Shown here piece after piece: positions 22,922-34,936 of a stretch of DNA of 64,000 nt (positions within the stretch are counted from its first letter, which is position 1; the number at the start of each line of letters is the position of its first letter). The translations under genes were made by a program, and so were the position numbers. The stretch is from Symsagittifera roscoffensis. Taxonomy: Eukaryota; Xenacoelomorpha; Acoela; Convolutidae. The notes beneath the pieces are model-generated. The model had not been told where the DNA came from. It saw only the letters and a program-made list of their open reading frames with translations, and did no database searches. Where the stretch lies: positions 70,639,573 through 70,703,572 of the forward strand of contig NC_087065.1 of the NCBI RefSeq assembly GCF_963678635.1, given 5' to 3'.

Positions 22922-23840
22922 CAGTCACGGGACATAATAGTTCCAAAAACATAAACGAAGTTTCTCTTCACGTTTTGTTCGTTTTCTTTGCAACTATTTG
23001 ACATACAGGGGTCAAAATTTGACAAAATATAGATTAGGTTATTTGAAAGGGCTTAACCGGGCCAAAATTTGAGAAATCTTGTTTTGAAGGCGTAAATTAG
23101 CCAGCATATCATAACTTGTTTTAGAGGTGTTCTTGCTGTGGAAACAACCTCACTAACAATAAAAGGAATTTGAATTTATGGGCTCAAATTAGTTCTTTGG
23201 GAAGCTGATGACTTTGAATTACTCATTATGCTGCCTAAAAGTGACAAATAACAGAATTATAAGAGTTACTTGGTTCCGCGTCGAGAAACGATCATATCTG
23301 TTTTCACGACACAAGCAGTATAAGTTCTTGAGCTGATTCTAAAATTACACACCACAAAAACTGCTGGGACTCATGTGCTTCAAATTAGCATTAATTTTTT
23401 CGAAATATTTGCTGGAATGGTTCTTTTATTGACTGAATTCGATCATCAGCGCGAAACAATCAATAAAAATTTTGCCGTTTTTTACTTGTCTGTTATTTGT
23501 CAATTTTACGCAACATTAGGAGTAAGTCAAGCCCATCAGCCTCCCAAAAAACTTATTTGAGGCCATAAATTCAAATTGCTTATATTGTTTGTGAGGTTGT
23601 TTCCACAGCAAGAACACCTCTAAAATTAGTTATGTTATGCTGGCTAATTTACGCCTTCAAAACAAGATTTCTCAAATGTTGGCCCGGTTGAACCCTTTCA
23701 AATAATTTCATCTACATTTGTCAAAATTTGAACCCTTTATCTTAAATAGTTGCAGAGAAAACGAACAAAACTTGAAGAAAAAGTTCTTTCATTTTCTCGT
23801 TGAAATAAAAAAAAATTGCAACTTCTACGTCCCGTGACTG
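22922..23840. mobile_element. Long-TIR fold-back element with TA duplication, 919 bp
   Basis: The left end TA-CAGTCACGGGACATA and the right end (inverted) TA-CAGTCACGGGACGTAG are flanked by TA. Inverted arms of about 300 bp (about 22922-23225 and 23520-23840) share blocks such as GAAATCTTGTTTTGAAGGCG and AACACCTCTAAAA in opposite orientation. A roughly 300 bp spacer separates them. It is a Tc1/mariner-type fold-back MITE, with no transposase frame. It lies just downstream of the SF3A3 poly(A) signal. Confidence 0.85.
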
Positions 23841-24162
23841 TATCCAAGAGTTTTCATTAGGTTCCTTACTATTAAAAAAGAAAAAAGGCACAAAAAAAAA
23901 TTCGAATTGAGAAATTAAAAATTTCTATGATCCTGAATTGAACTATCGACGTATAAATTAAGAGTCTCACGCGTTCTCACATGCGCCAAATGCTTTTAAA
24001 GAAACTCCATTCTATTAAACACATGTTAAACTATAAAAGTGAACATCTTTAATGGAGAAAAAATTAGAAAAAAAAATTAAAAAGTTTGTATTATAACACA
24101 AAGCTCACTAGCTGGCATGTGTAATGACAAAAATGAAACCACAATTTCTGATAGTTTTGTTA

Positions 24163-24168
24163 TTTATT
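24163..24168 (-). terminator. SF3A3 poly(A) signal AATAAA
   Basis: A canonical minus-strand AATAAA lies about 370 nt downstream of the SF3A3 stop codon (24540-24542). No other AATAAA on this strand is as well placed between the stop and the fold-back element ending at 23840. Confidence 0.55.
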
Positions 24169-24539
24169 GCAAAAGAGCAAAACGAGAACAGAAAGACAAA
24201 ATCAATTCAGATATATTCTAACTTCACAAATCTATTTAAAACAGGAAACGAGTTTAGTTCAGCTCAAAATAGTCTCTAGCTTATCAAATGCACTGATCAA
24301 AAACATTAAACGGTCCAAAAGCACGCATTAAAGATTTCAAATATGTTTCGAGCCCTGTAAACTAAATTTGTCTTTTAATTTTATCTTGATCTTGCTATTC
24401 AAATGATATCTACAAGACCACAAAATCGCCGTATTACAAGTTTCAAATAATTTGGCAATTTACTTTTGAATACTTTTGGACTTTTGAATGCTTTTACAAT
24501 TTCGAGCTTCTATTCTGAGTGAAAGAGGAAATAACAGAA

Positions 24540-24919
24540 TCACAGAATTCCCTGACGTCTCATATCGTCAAAAGTCTTTCTGTTGAGCACGTTGCCGACA
24601 CTGTCTTCGAACTCCTCTTCCACGTCAGGTTGCCATCTTTCAGCCGTCTTCAGATTCTTAATCTTCTCCCAAAGTGCTTTGGCGTCTTCTATACTAGTTA
24701 CATTAGCGAAATGTGCTGTATTTGGTATACCCAAGTTACGCATGTTATACGCGTGTCTCCACTCGGCGAAGTGACGTAAGAATGCCTTCGGGCCTCTGTA
24801 TTCGGCGCCTCCGCATATTTCACACTTGTAGTACATATTGAGTCCGTGCAGTTTGTAGAGCCAGTAGGGAATCGGTTTTCCGTCCCATCCCAGAGGAAGT
24901 TTCTTGGGATTGTACGGTA
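24540..24919 (-). CDS. SF3A3: SF3A3 (SF3a60) exon 6, C-terminal zinc-finger exon
   Basis: This is the last coding exon. Its acceptor is TTTGTGTTTCAG and it enters in phase 1 (G|TA, giving Val391). It encodes residues 391-516 and ends RRQGIL-TGA. It holds the strongly conserved segment LPLGWDGKPIPYWLYKLHGL and the C2H2-type finger Cys423-x2-Cys426-x13-His440-x5-His446, then the region NLGIPNTAHFANVT and the C-terminal QPDVEEEFED block. In SF3a60 this region contributes to U2 snRNP association. No disabling changes are visible. Plus-strand frames across this exon are shadows. Confidence 0.96.
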
Positions 24920-25149
24920 CTGAAACACAAACCAATCGATCAAAATATTGGCTCTTTAACATTCTAGCCCGGCCCGGCCGACCCACCCCTCATAAAATAT
25001 GATTACTACTGGGGTGCGCATATCACTTTTTTAAACAAGGCTTATGGGCTATCAAAACCTTCAAAATGCCTCGTTATTTCATTAAAAACGGGCAATTAGT
25101 TGCCGTCTTTATAAGTGAACACAACGTCTTTAAACACAACGTCTTTATA

Positions 25150-25316
25150 GGGCACCAAGTGAACAATCTGCTCCCTAAATAAAATAAGGGAGGATATCGT
25201 CCACTTGGCTGAAAGTAAAATTTTTCAGCCAATCAGATTTCGGCCTCGCACAAGAAGGCCTTACTGCTTGAATTCGCCATTTAGTTTTAGGGGAGAGATT
25301 GTTCATATGGGCTACC
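25150..25316. mobile_element. Short MITE with GGGCACC/GGTAGCC inverted ends
   Basis: Left end GGGCACCAAGTGAACAATCT; right end read inward GGTAGCCCATATGAACAATC. The roughly 30 bp imperfect inverted termini enclose a short GC-richer core (CAGCCAATCAGATTTCGG). It lies in SF3A3 intron 5. The target duplication is unclear. Confidence 0.6.
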
Positions 25317-26287
25317 TTTAGAACTATTTTTGGTACTATTTTTCGACCAACTTGAAACTTTTGGAGAAGTGTTTTTGAGATTTGAAGTTATAGCCATTAA
25401 GAGAAAATAACCGATATCTTAATAAATTTATGAACGGCATACAAAACAAATTTGAAATCAAATGGATATTGATAAGGGCTCAAATATGTGTGTTGTTGTC
25501 AATATCTCAGAGTTGACTTAAAATGATTGCGATTCTGTTTGACAAGTTGTTAGCCTAAAAAATTCTGTTCTGATTTGAATAGGGCAGAATAATTTTGAAC
25601 CAACGAAATCTAAGCCCATTGATAGAATTAGAGGTGACAGACAAGAAAAGGCTTGTGACTTCACGTTTCAATTGGTTTTTCGAGGCAAAACAGTGTAATA
25701 AGTGTAGATTTGATAGCAACCTTTTCAAAATACACATTCAAATCATTCACATATCACTTCTGTTTTGAATTATATTTTGAGCAAGGCTTTAAACTCGAAC
25801 ATTTTTTATTTCAATGAGTCCCGATTGAACGAACTCCCCTTTCTATGTTTTATCCCAATAACATATATATTCGCCAATTTTACAAATACCATTGAGGTCA
25901 AAAAATCTACCGAATAAAAACCATTATTCAGATTTGATTCGAGGGAGGCAACAGAGTCAGACTAGAAAAAGGTTTTTAAAAGAAAAATTTTAATTAGACA
26001 AAAAAAACAGTTTAACTAACCGAAAAATATAGCTTGCAGGTATGAATTTGATTCTGTTTCTATTTTTAATTCGAATTCATAACTTAGATAACTTTTGAGT
26101 TTAGGGAGCTGACGGCAAACTTTCTGACGTCTTTCTTCACTCTCGCATCATTATTTTTTCGAGGCGTGGTGATAAACAAAAATAACATTTATTTACAACC
26201 TTGTTACTTAAAATAGGCGCTACGCGCAATACACCGAAGGCATAGAAACTGAAGCAAAAACCAAACAACTTGAACAACTAATAATTG

Positions 26288-26420
26288 AAGAATAACAGTT
26301 CTAGAACAAAAAATCGTACTAATACATGTATACACCAAAATTTTGCTATATCGAGAAAGAGCCTGAAATAACAGTTCTAGAACTAAAAATCGTACTAACA
26401 CATGTATACACCAAAATTTC
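26288..26420 (+). repeat. Two-copy ~76 bp tandem duplication
   Basis: AATAACAGTTCTAGAAC, AAAAATCGTACTAA and CACATGTATACACCAAAATT occur twice at ~76 bp spacing, near-identical. It lies in intron 5 of SF3A3. Confidence 0.8.
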
Positions 26421-26454
26421 TCATGAACAAATAACCAAACAAACAGACCCATAA

Positions 26455-26695
26455 TATAAATAAATGAAAATAAATAAATTAAATAAATACACACGCAGAA
26501 ATAATAAAAGCAAAACTAAATGAAAGAAAGAATAATCAAATAAATAAACAAAACACGTGATAAAAATAAACAAAAATAAATATGTACATACATAAATTAT
26601 AAATAAATATAAGCAAACTAAACATAATTAAATAAATAGAAGAACAGATAATTAAATAAATAAAGATGAACAAATAAAGAAACAAACATACGCAA
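26455..26695 (+). repeat. (AAATAAAT)n low-complexity tract
   Basis: Irregular AAATAAATAAA-rich sequence. The open frames on the other strand (many Phe, Tyr, Ile, Leu) reflect composition only. Confidence 0.75.
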
Positions 26696-27116
26696 TCACG
26701 TGACATAGCGCGATATAGTCCAGCCCACATGATAATTGATAACTGTGGACGTTATTTGTCGACACTTGACAACAGACAACATTAAAAAAAAACCCGTTAC
26801 ACGATACCATAACACCTTGACTAAAGTCTTCGGTGTAAATATGCTTACAGATTTTTGCTTGGCAAAAAAATTATCATTTAAATTGGCCTGTGACCAAGGT
26901 ACGTCAGCAAACAATTCATAAGCTACATCCTCCAAAAATTCAATTTTTCAGTTACAATTTTGAATGAAAACTTAGCACCAGAGTAATTCTGTGGTTAAGA
27001 ATCATTCCTTTAATTCTTCTTGGAACAAGTCAACAAGCATTCATTTAGACTAATCCATTATCTGCAGCTGTCTGCTTTTATAACCATTTACGGAAATAAT
27101 TGATATATCAACAATG

Positions 27117-27474
27117 CAGTGGTGAGCAGAGGAATATCTTGACGAGGGGCAGGTCACTTGAGAAAATTTATCCTGTTTTAGATCATTTTTTCCAATTTCT
27201 GAACTACCAAAACCCTTCTTCAGTGACGATATTTCTCATAAATTTTTGCTTAATTAGTGAGAATTTTTTAAAAATCGAATACATTTTTTGAGCATTCATT
27301 GAAAAACTTAGGTCAAAATTGTGTTTTTCGCGCTGGGTTTCCCGTCTTTGTTAGAACCAGTAAAAATTTAAGGTTGTTCGCGCAAAAACGAGTGCTATAA
27401 AATAAAAAATAAAAAAGACAGACCGCTAGTAAAATTTTCGCTCTAGAATCCCCCTCTTCCTGGACCCGCTACTG
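27117..27474. mobile_element. Probable decayed hAT-like MITE
   Basis: Left end CAGTGGTGAGCAGAGGAA; right end read inward CAGTAGCGGGTCCAGGAA. These are hAT-type termini like those of the two clear copies. I see no matching 8-bp flank (CAACAATG against CTAAAAGG), so the copy is old or composite. It lies in SF3A3 intron 5. Confidence 0.5.
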
Positions 27475-28194
27475 CTAAAAGGAAATCAGCACAACAAATG
27501 AAAATCACGTGTTCAGAAACATAGGACAAACCTGATGGCAAACCGGAAAAGGTAAGAGTTTATAAATGTAAGTAATGTGAACAAAATTAAATTGAGTTGT
27601 TTTGAAAAATCAACAAACACGAAACTTCGAGAGTAAATAAACCAGCCGAAGAATAAGCCAACCCAAAATGCGCGGAGTATATATGCCATCCGAAAAGTTT
27701 CATCATCTGAATGAATTGGCATAACTTTCGTAACTGTTACATAATTGTTACATAACTATTATATAACACATACGTATTTTCGGCTGGTTGATACTTCGGC
27801 TGGTTTATATAACAGTGAAACTTCGTTCGTGGTCAACAGGATGCACCACATTGGAGTTAGTTCACTCGTGATTCGCTCAACATTTACAGTTTCATGAATT
27901 TTCCAGTGTCGAGAAAAAGTTCAAATAGAACTAAGGCAGTAATTTACGCCAACCAACATCATTTAAGCTAAGAAGGGGACCGAGATAACTACAATTTCCC
28001 TCGCTAGATACAATCAATAATGCTATATTGTACCAATAGCCTTACAAAGTTATTTTTAGCCAACATAGACCAACAACTCAGCTTTAATTTGGAACATAAG
28101 AAATGGTGCTAATGTTCGGTTCAGATATCGTGAATTAAAAAAAAAACTGATCGTATCAGGGCAAAACTCTTGAATGTTTGAACTGTCTTGGGCA

Positions 28195-28560
28195 AACATA
28201 GCCAACAGAAAATTGGAAAAGAGTCAATGAACCCACAAAAACAGGAAAGAAAAACTGACTTGTTTTTCCCCAGCAATTTTTCAAAATAAAATATGTGTTT
28301 CCTTAAAGCTCCAAAAAAGTATCTCTTGATAAAACTAACTCAAGTTGAGAAACTAGATGAATAGGTAAAATTTCCATATAGGGAAATCCACGTTCGAAAT
28401 TGGAAGTCAATCACGTTTTTCGTGGCCTTTACACTTTTGCTGTTCGATAGTGAAGTTTGCTTCCTTTTAAAAAAAGAAATGAAATAAACTTGAAAAGAAA
28501 GCAAAAATCAAACCCCCAAAAAATCAAACGTGAGCGTGAAGAAGCAATAAAGACCTATAT
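28195..28560 (+). repeat. CCAAC/GTTGG family repeat unit
   Basis: Begins TAGCCAACAGAAAATTGG and runs through AGTCAATCACGTTTTTCGTG, TTTGCTGTTCGATAGTG, and AAACGTGAGCGTGAA to GACCTATAT. Colinear with the unit at 22193-22650. Intronic (SF3A3 intron 5). Confidence 0.7.
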
Positions 28561-29000
28561 AGAAACACAGAAGTATTCACTTAGTTCATCGACTGTAAGA
28601 AGACTGCAAAAAAAATTCGGAAGAAAAATTCAGCGACGCAGTGATATAACTCGTATCTACTAACACAAATTGGCCATATAGCTACAAGTAGATATAAGTA
28701 AGTATAATGGTTATATTCAATCCTCATATTTTTGCGAAAAACAAAAATGGTGAAACATCTTTGTTTATTTGAGCTCGAAACATCAATATTTTTCAGATGG
28801 TATATCCGTCTAAGATTGTTGAACAAAAAAAAACCGAATAAGGTATGAAAAAACTACCCCAGTATCTATTCCGTAATATTCTCTAAAAGTTGGAACACTT
28901 ACAAAAAGACGAAACACAAAGCGCAATTTAAGTTAAGTTAGAAAATGGAAAAATTAGCTCTAAAAGGGTCAAACAGTGAAAAAGAAAAGATCAAAACAAG

Positions 29001-29070
29001 CCTGGAAAATCGAACCCCAATCATGAGTTACAGGTACTCGCAACCACATCATGATTGCGTGACAATCGTC
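29001..29070 (-). repeat. Weak tRNA-like segment
   Basis: The minus strand contains GGGGTTCGATTTTCC, a near B-box, preceded by stem-like ATCATGATGTGG. The A box is not convincing. Probably a decayed SINE head rather than a tRNA gene. Confidence 0.35.
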
Positions 29071-29729
29071 AAACCCTTGCCCCAATAGACTTCTAATAAC
29101 CAGTGACACGTACCAAAAGTCCGACCAAATGAACCATGTTATTTGCTACTTGGGGCAGAAGAAGTTGATTCGTAATACAACGCTACACTCGCTTATGTTA
29201 ATACAAATTATTGGGGAGCCCTGAATATTTTGACTGCCAAAATTTTAAGTGTTTGAAAAAGTTTTGCTTATTTGAACTTTTTTCGATGGTGCTTTTTTGG
29301 ATTTTTGAAAGGACCCATTCGATTGCCTCAATTCAAACTAAAAAAAAACTTTGCCGATAGTCATTATTACAGGACTATCATAACGTCCATTCATTAAATG
29401 AGGCAATTTTAAAGCCCTTTAACTTGGCCGTAAATGATTGCTAGTGATTACTAACTTCAACGTATTGGCATCAATATCTACAGACGGTATAGAAAAATTC
29501 CTTAAAAACTGTTAATTAAAAAAGACGAAACTTGTCTGAAGAAGAAAACATTTGAGCACAATTACTTGTTCGTAATAAAGGAAGATTATTGCACAAATGC
29601 TTGCTTATAGGCTAAGGAGGCTATCAGGAGATTGAAATTTATCGAACAATTGGTTCGCCTGAAGTATAATCAGTCATATTACAATATCACAAAAACAAAC
29701 AGCGAGTAGAATGATAGAATGATCCAACC

Positions 29730-30193
29730 GGGGCCTAGGAAATTAGACGATAAGCAAATAAGACGGATGCTACAAAAACAAAACTTTACGAAATTTATTT
29801 TTTACAGATCTAGCATTTTAGACGAAAAAGCTATGAAAAGGAAAGGGCCAACAAAATTTTTTCTTAAGAGTCAAGTTTCACAAATACAAAAAACAAAATT
29901 TCAACACCTATCAAAACAATTAGTTTAAATAAACATAAAATGTCAAATCCGATTATTACAGGAGAGTTTTGAATTGAATAAATTATGCATGATTAACCTG
30001 TAAAACTTTTGGCCACCCAAATTTAACTGTTGTCTGCAAACAATTTAATTTTTTTCTCACGCAATTTGTTTGTAAACAATTTTAATCTCTCTCACTTTCG
30101 TCTATTTTCTCACGATTGCAGTTTTGCAAAATCGTCTATTTTCCTTTTAAGTACCTGCGTCTAATTTGCTTATTGTCTAATTTCTCAACCCCC
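29730..30193. mobile_element. MITE with ~45 bp inverted ends and 9-bp flanking repeats (Mutator-like?)
   Basis: Left end GGGGCCTAGGAAATTAGACG then ATAAGCAAATAAGACG. Right end read inward GTTGAGAAATTAGAC then AATAAGCAAATTAGACG. GATCCAACC occurs at 29721-29729 and again at 30194-30202, a perfect 9-bp direct repeat. Nine bases is the usual duplication of Mutator-like elements. A second, shorter member lies at 37043-37235. No transposase is present. Intronic (SF3A3 intron 5). Confidence 0.82.
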
Positions 30194-30499
30194 GATCCAA
30201 CCACAGCTACAATTGGAAAACTACTTGCTATGAGAGAAGCTTGAAACAAAGCTTTAGGAGTGCTTACTTAAATTACGTACTTAAACAAAGCTTTCGTACT
30301 TAAATTAAGTACGAAATAGCCAACAGAAATGGTAAATGACAAAAGACTCGTGAAACCAAAAATCTGTTTTCCGGAACAATCATTATCTTTCAAAAAAAAA
30401 ATCACCTCAACGCTCTTTCACTTCCACAATTTTTACGACTAGCCAAAAGATCTTTTTTCTACAACTAAGTCTAAAAATTACACACTCTTCAAAAACGAA

Positions 30500-32100
30500 A
30501 GCAAAAAAACATAGCCAACAAACAGCTGGAAAACAAACAACTTGGAAGTTTTTGAAACTTCTCAAATTTGAAGAAAAAAATACATCACGTTGAAGCTCTT
30601 TAAATTTCGAGAAATTATCCCACTCAGAAAAAAACTAGATCAATCGGTAGTTTATTAAATTCCGCTGCAAAATCTTAAAATTAAAATCTACATTCGAACC
30701 TATAAGTCATTCACATTTTGACGCGCCAATCCTACTTTCTTAATTGAACAGCGTAATTTGCCTCCTAGTTAACAAATGAATTTGAATTCAAGTTTAAAAT
30801 CAAAACTTCAAATCGCGAAAGATCAAAATCGGCGAATCGACAAACTTCACATTTCAATGACACTTAAACATAGCCAACAAACAGTTGGAAACGATTCAAT
30901 AATCGCAAGGGAAAAAAAGAGATAAACTGACTTTTTTAAACTTCAACTTCAGAATTTCAAAGCAAATACTGAAGTTAGCCGAAAAAATTGCGCAAAAAAT
31001 GTTGAGAAAAATACCTTATCGAATGACAAGGGTTTTCTCACTGAACACAATCTTATGTTATACAAAAATTAACCAATTAATTATTCTGCCATAATCTTTA
31101 AGTCGGCGCCTCCCTTCCCATGCCACAGCCCATAACCAGTTGGGAAAATGTTAATGAACTCAAAAAAACCGAAAAAAAATAAAACTTTGACATTGAATGT
31201 TTTGAAAGAAACTAGTTCACGTTAAAATTCGTTTAATTACAAGATAATTTAGGATCGAAACTTTTTCATTAAAAAAAACCAACAAAAGACAATTTGATCA
31301 AAGGTAATTTTATTATTTCGAAGAGTTTCGAATATTTTCCTCACCTGCACTTCTCAAAATACCTCTCTGTTATGAGAGAGCGTAACTTGCGTTCCTTTTA
31401 GCAAATGATTTGATTTGATCTTAGACAGAAACCAAAATTCCAACAAAAAACCATACTTGGGCGTTAATATAACCAAACAAAAAATCGCACATAGAAAACA
31501 TAGCTAACAGTCAGCTGGAAAAGAGTCAACAAACTCAAAGAAACCGAAAAAAATATATTTTTAATTTCAAAAAAAAAACTATATGGCTTTTCAGCTTTTT
31601 GAATTTCAAGAACAGTTTAAGATTGACATTGTTTTTTGATAAAACTCACTCAATAGATAAAATTCTTATTCCACTGGGAAGTCTGATATCCAAATTTCAT
31701 TTTAGAAATTAGAAGTCGATCACGTGTTTTTCGTGACCTTTACAATTTCGTAATTTGAAAGTGCAGCTTCCCTAACTTCTAGCAGAAGAAATTGAATTGA
31801 ACTCAAATAGTACATATATACCTAGAAGTATTCATAAATGCATGTATGAACGCACTTCTATTAAATACTAAAGCATCTTTAGACTTTTCCTGAAAAAAAA
31901 TCATCACGACCACGAGCTATATAAGAGTCTGAACTACGTTAAATTTGTGTCTCTTTTGGCTTGAATGACAACATAAGTTCTGCCATTTATAAGACAACAG
32001 CCTAAAAATGGTTTTTGTTCAATACATAAAAATTGCATACCTCAAACGCAGTAGCAATTCACATCCGTTTTTGATGGGAAAACCCAAGTTCTTATTTAAA
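30500..32100 (+). repeat. Cluster of CCAAC/GTTGG family repeat units
   Basis: At least three tandemly placed, diverged units start near 30512 (TAGCCAACAAACAGCTGG), 30871 (TAGCCAACAAACAGTTGG) and 31501 (TAGCTAACAGTCAGCTGG), with a decayed one near 31125. Each carries parts of the same 3' portion (AAGTCGATCACGTG, CGTGACCTTTACA, TATATAAGAGTC). A further partial unit is at 32433-32530. All lie in introns 5 and 4 of SF3A3. Confidence 0.7.
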
Positions 32101-32118
32101 TGCAACTCAGCTACTCAC

Positions 32119-32285
32119 CGTCCTCGTCTTCATCTGGCCCGTCGCTCTCCTCCCCCTCCCCGTCCACTCCCCCACCCCCACCTCCTCCCCCCTCAGCCCC
32201 CTCCAACTCCTCCTGTCTCTCAGCCGCACTTCTCGCCTGTTTCCTCTGTGCGTTCTCCTGAGTACTTTCTCTGATGTCACCCAAT
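32119..32285 (-). CDS. SF3A3: SF3A3 exon 5, glycine run and acidic tract
   Basis: The acceptor is AAATGTTTAG and the donor GACG|GTGAGT. It enters in phase 2 and leaves in phase 1, and both match their neighbours. It encodes the conserved ENAQRKQARS segment followed by an acidic linker ending DEDEDG in frame. Between them is a run of eight glycines coded by GGN triplets, which probably expanded by slippage. In other animals this linker is acidic and variable in length; here it helps make the protein 516 residues against about 501 in vertebrates. The plus-strand proline-rich frame is a shadow. Confidence 0.9.
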
Positions 32286-33867
32286 CTAAACATTTTCCCT
32301 CTTTTCACAATTGAGTGCTAGTTTTTAAAATTGTTCTTTAAGCGTTTTTGAGGGGTAATAAAAATTGACCCACTAAAAGGGGTAATAAAAATTGGCGCAT
32401 TAATTAAATGTGGGGTTAATGTTTTGAAATTTAGCCAACAGACAGTTGAAAAAGAGTCAATGAACGCAATAGTTTATATTTGACACTTTTTTATAGAATT
32501 AACCAAATATGAGAAAAAAGATGAATAGGTAATCTTTATATTGCTCTGAAAAATCTAAAAAATTAAATCTTTCAAGATTCAAGTGCTAAGCAGCTAAAAA
32601 AAAAAGCAATCGGTAAGAACAAACTTAGAAATTGACGGTACGGGTTACCAAGAAGCATTTGAGCTTATCGAGTGGTCCCCTGAGAAAACTAGCGTTAGTG
32701 GGTGAGAAATTTTTCAACCAGCAAACTATGAATATCCTTAATTTCTATGATACAACTTTAAATTACGAATAATATGAGTAAAAATCAGTTCGTTCGTTTC
32801 TATCTCGAAAGACCGGTCAGCCCCAAAAACTGAATTATTTCACATGCGCGTGCCTGCTAAACTTGATAAGAATGACTTGATGACTTATCTGAAAGCGGAT
32901 AGTTAAATTGATTGGTCTTATTCAACAGAGTAGTCTTGTTAATTATCCCCCTTATTGAAGATTCGTCACTATAGCTTCAAACAAATTTATCAAACAACGT
33001 CTTTAATTTCTGAAAAAGTTCTGACCTTGAGTCAGTGAAATAGCGTTGAAATTGCGAACGAATTCTCAAAATTGTGTTAGAATTGTCAAAGGAGCAAACC
33101 AAAATGATTGCACTTTTTCATAGCTCAGTTTTAAAAAAAAAACTTCAAGCCCCTAACTTTAAAACAAACAAAAAAAATTCAGCAGCGAGTTTGACATGGA
33201 AAAAGAACACATAAAAAACAAAAAGGCAAACGCAACACTTCAGAGAACTATTCCTAACAAATTTCAGGTTGAAAGTCAAATTTATTTCAAAAGTTTAAGA
33301 CGTTGTCCAATAAATTTGTTAAAAGTTATAGGTACAAAGCTCACACATGCTTAAATGTTGAATTAGCTGATAACAGTTGTGGCAATTCCTTACTAGGTAA
33401 AATAGGGAAAATTAGCTAACAAGATCCGACTTCATCTGTAGACCCCAAGCAAAAAACGAATCATTCAATTTGGTAATCACTAAGTTGTCGAAAATTAATT
33501 TTGTTTGTTTACCGAAAAGTTGTCGAAAAATCTATGTTTGAATCCAATTGCTTGAATCCAACACAAAAACAATTAATAATTGCAGTTAATGCAAAATCAA
33601 ACACTAACATCTACCAGACTGTTTCTAAAATTACGGACATTTAGATATTTTTTGTATAACATTTCAGTCAACTTTAAAATACGATCTCCGATGACGTATT
33701 GTAGTAATGTAGGCGACATCAAACAGTTCATAGATTTTTTTCGTAGCGAGATTTCATTGATTGCAAGCTCTCGGATCTTTCTAATGAGCTTCTATTTATA
33801 GAAACTTGCAATTAATAATCCTAATATTTCATTTTAGGGGTGAAAATGTGTTACTAGGTACCTACCA

Positions 33868-34152
33868 CCAGCATATTTAGGGGGGACGCCTCCCCCCTCG
33901 GGGTATTCGACCCTCTGCCGACCTAAAGGCTCCCCTGTTGTACTATTTTGAGATAAAAATTTATGGCTGGCTGACCCTAAACCTTTTCTTAAGGCGCCTT
34001 TGCCTCCAAAATATCCAAAAAAATTGGTCAAAATGAGGTCTTTATATTGATTTGGGAATCAATTTGGTCGGCCCAATAAAAAGGTCGACAAAGTTTCCAA
34101 TTTTTTTTTGGAAATCCGACCCTCTCTCGAGAAAATCCTAGATCCGCCCCTG
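33868..34152. mobile_element. hAT MITE copy, right end intact
   Basis: The right end CTAGATCCGCCCCTG (inward CAGGGGCGGATCTAG) is intact. The interior matches the other copies (GCTGGCTGACCCTAAA, AAGGCGCCTTTG, AATGAGGTCTTTATATTGAT, GGTCGACAAAG). The left end (CCAGCATATTTAGGGGGG) is altered and resembles the left end at 58745 (CACCAGACGATATAGGGG), so both may belong to one subfamily. SF3A3 intron 4 side, inserted upstream of exon 5. Confidence 0.7.
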
Positions 34153-34710
34153 GTCTGTACCATAGGCGGTAAAATAGTTGAAGAGTTATTTAAATATTAA
34201 AATCAATGTTCAATTCATTTCAATTGATTTTCCAGACAATTTCCTATTTAAATAACTGTTTTCAAATTAGATTTTTCCGATTAGCTTTTTTTTCTTAGTT
34301 TTCCCGATGAAAAGAAATTGAACAAAAGATTCAAATTTGAAAACAGCAATTTAAATTGCACGGATGAGACTTTTTTATGAGAGTTTTATCTGGAAAATCC
34401 ACTTCCTGTTTGCAAGCGCTTAAATTTGGATTTATCAGTTTTTTGGCGTTTTCTATTTAAAATAATTGGTGACAAATGTGACTTTGAGAAAAAATGTTTG
34501 GAAAAAAGGCTCAAAACTGTTAAAAGTGAAATAATACTTCTAGCTTGCTGACAATTTACAATTCTATTGAGAAAATTTAAATTGTGAAGACCGTTTTTAT
34601 TAATTTTCAAAACAATTTTTAAATTTCCTTTTTAATTTATGAGGACATCGCTGCAAAGCAAGAAAATGAAACGTTTTTTTTTTCGTTTACTTTAACATTC
34701 ATTAGCTCAC

Positions 34711-34936
34711 TTTTCCGTCAGTCCATAAATGACTGCTTCCAGACTGGCAATCTCCTTGGCTTTCATGTTGCCAGTGATTCCCCACGAGCTCAGGGCCTTT
34801 CCGGATTGGACCAGACTTGGATCCAGCTCCGAGACTCGTTTACCCTTCGTTGCAAACAGACGTTTCGCCCTTTCTTCTAACGTGCCTCCACATTTGAGCC
34901 CAAGAGCTTGAAGAGCTGATTTTAGTCTGTCAAGGC
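34711..34936 (-). CDS. SF3A3: SF3A3 exon 4, SAP-like region
   Basis: The acceptor is AAATTTTCAG and the donor AA|GTGAGC. It enters in phase 1 (G|GC, Gly260) and leaves in phase 2. It encodes residues 260-334, with the conserved SAP-like helical motif [16 protein letters not shown] and [12 protein letters not shown], then a linker and the helix [16 protein letters not shown] that in SF3a60 precedes the acidic region. The intron upstream is short (671 nt). No damage is visible. Confidence 0.94.
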
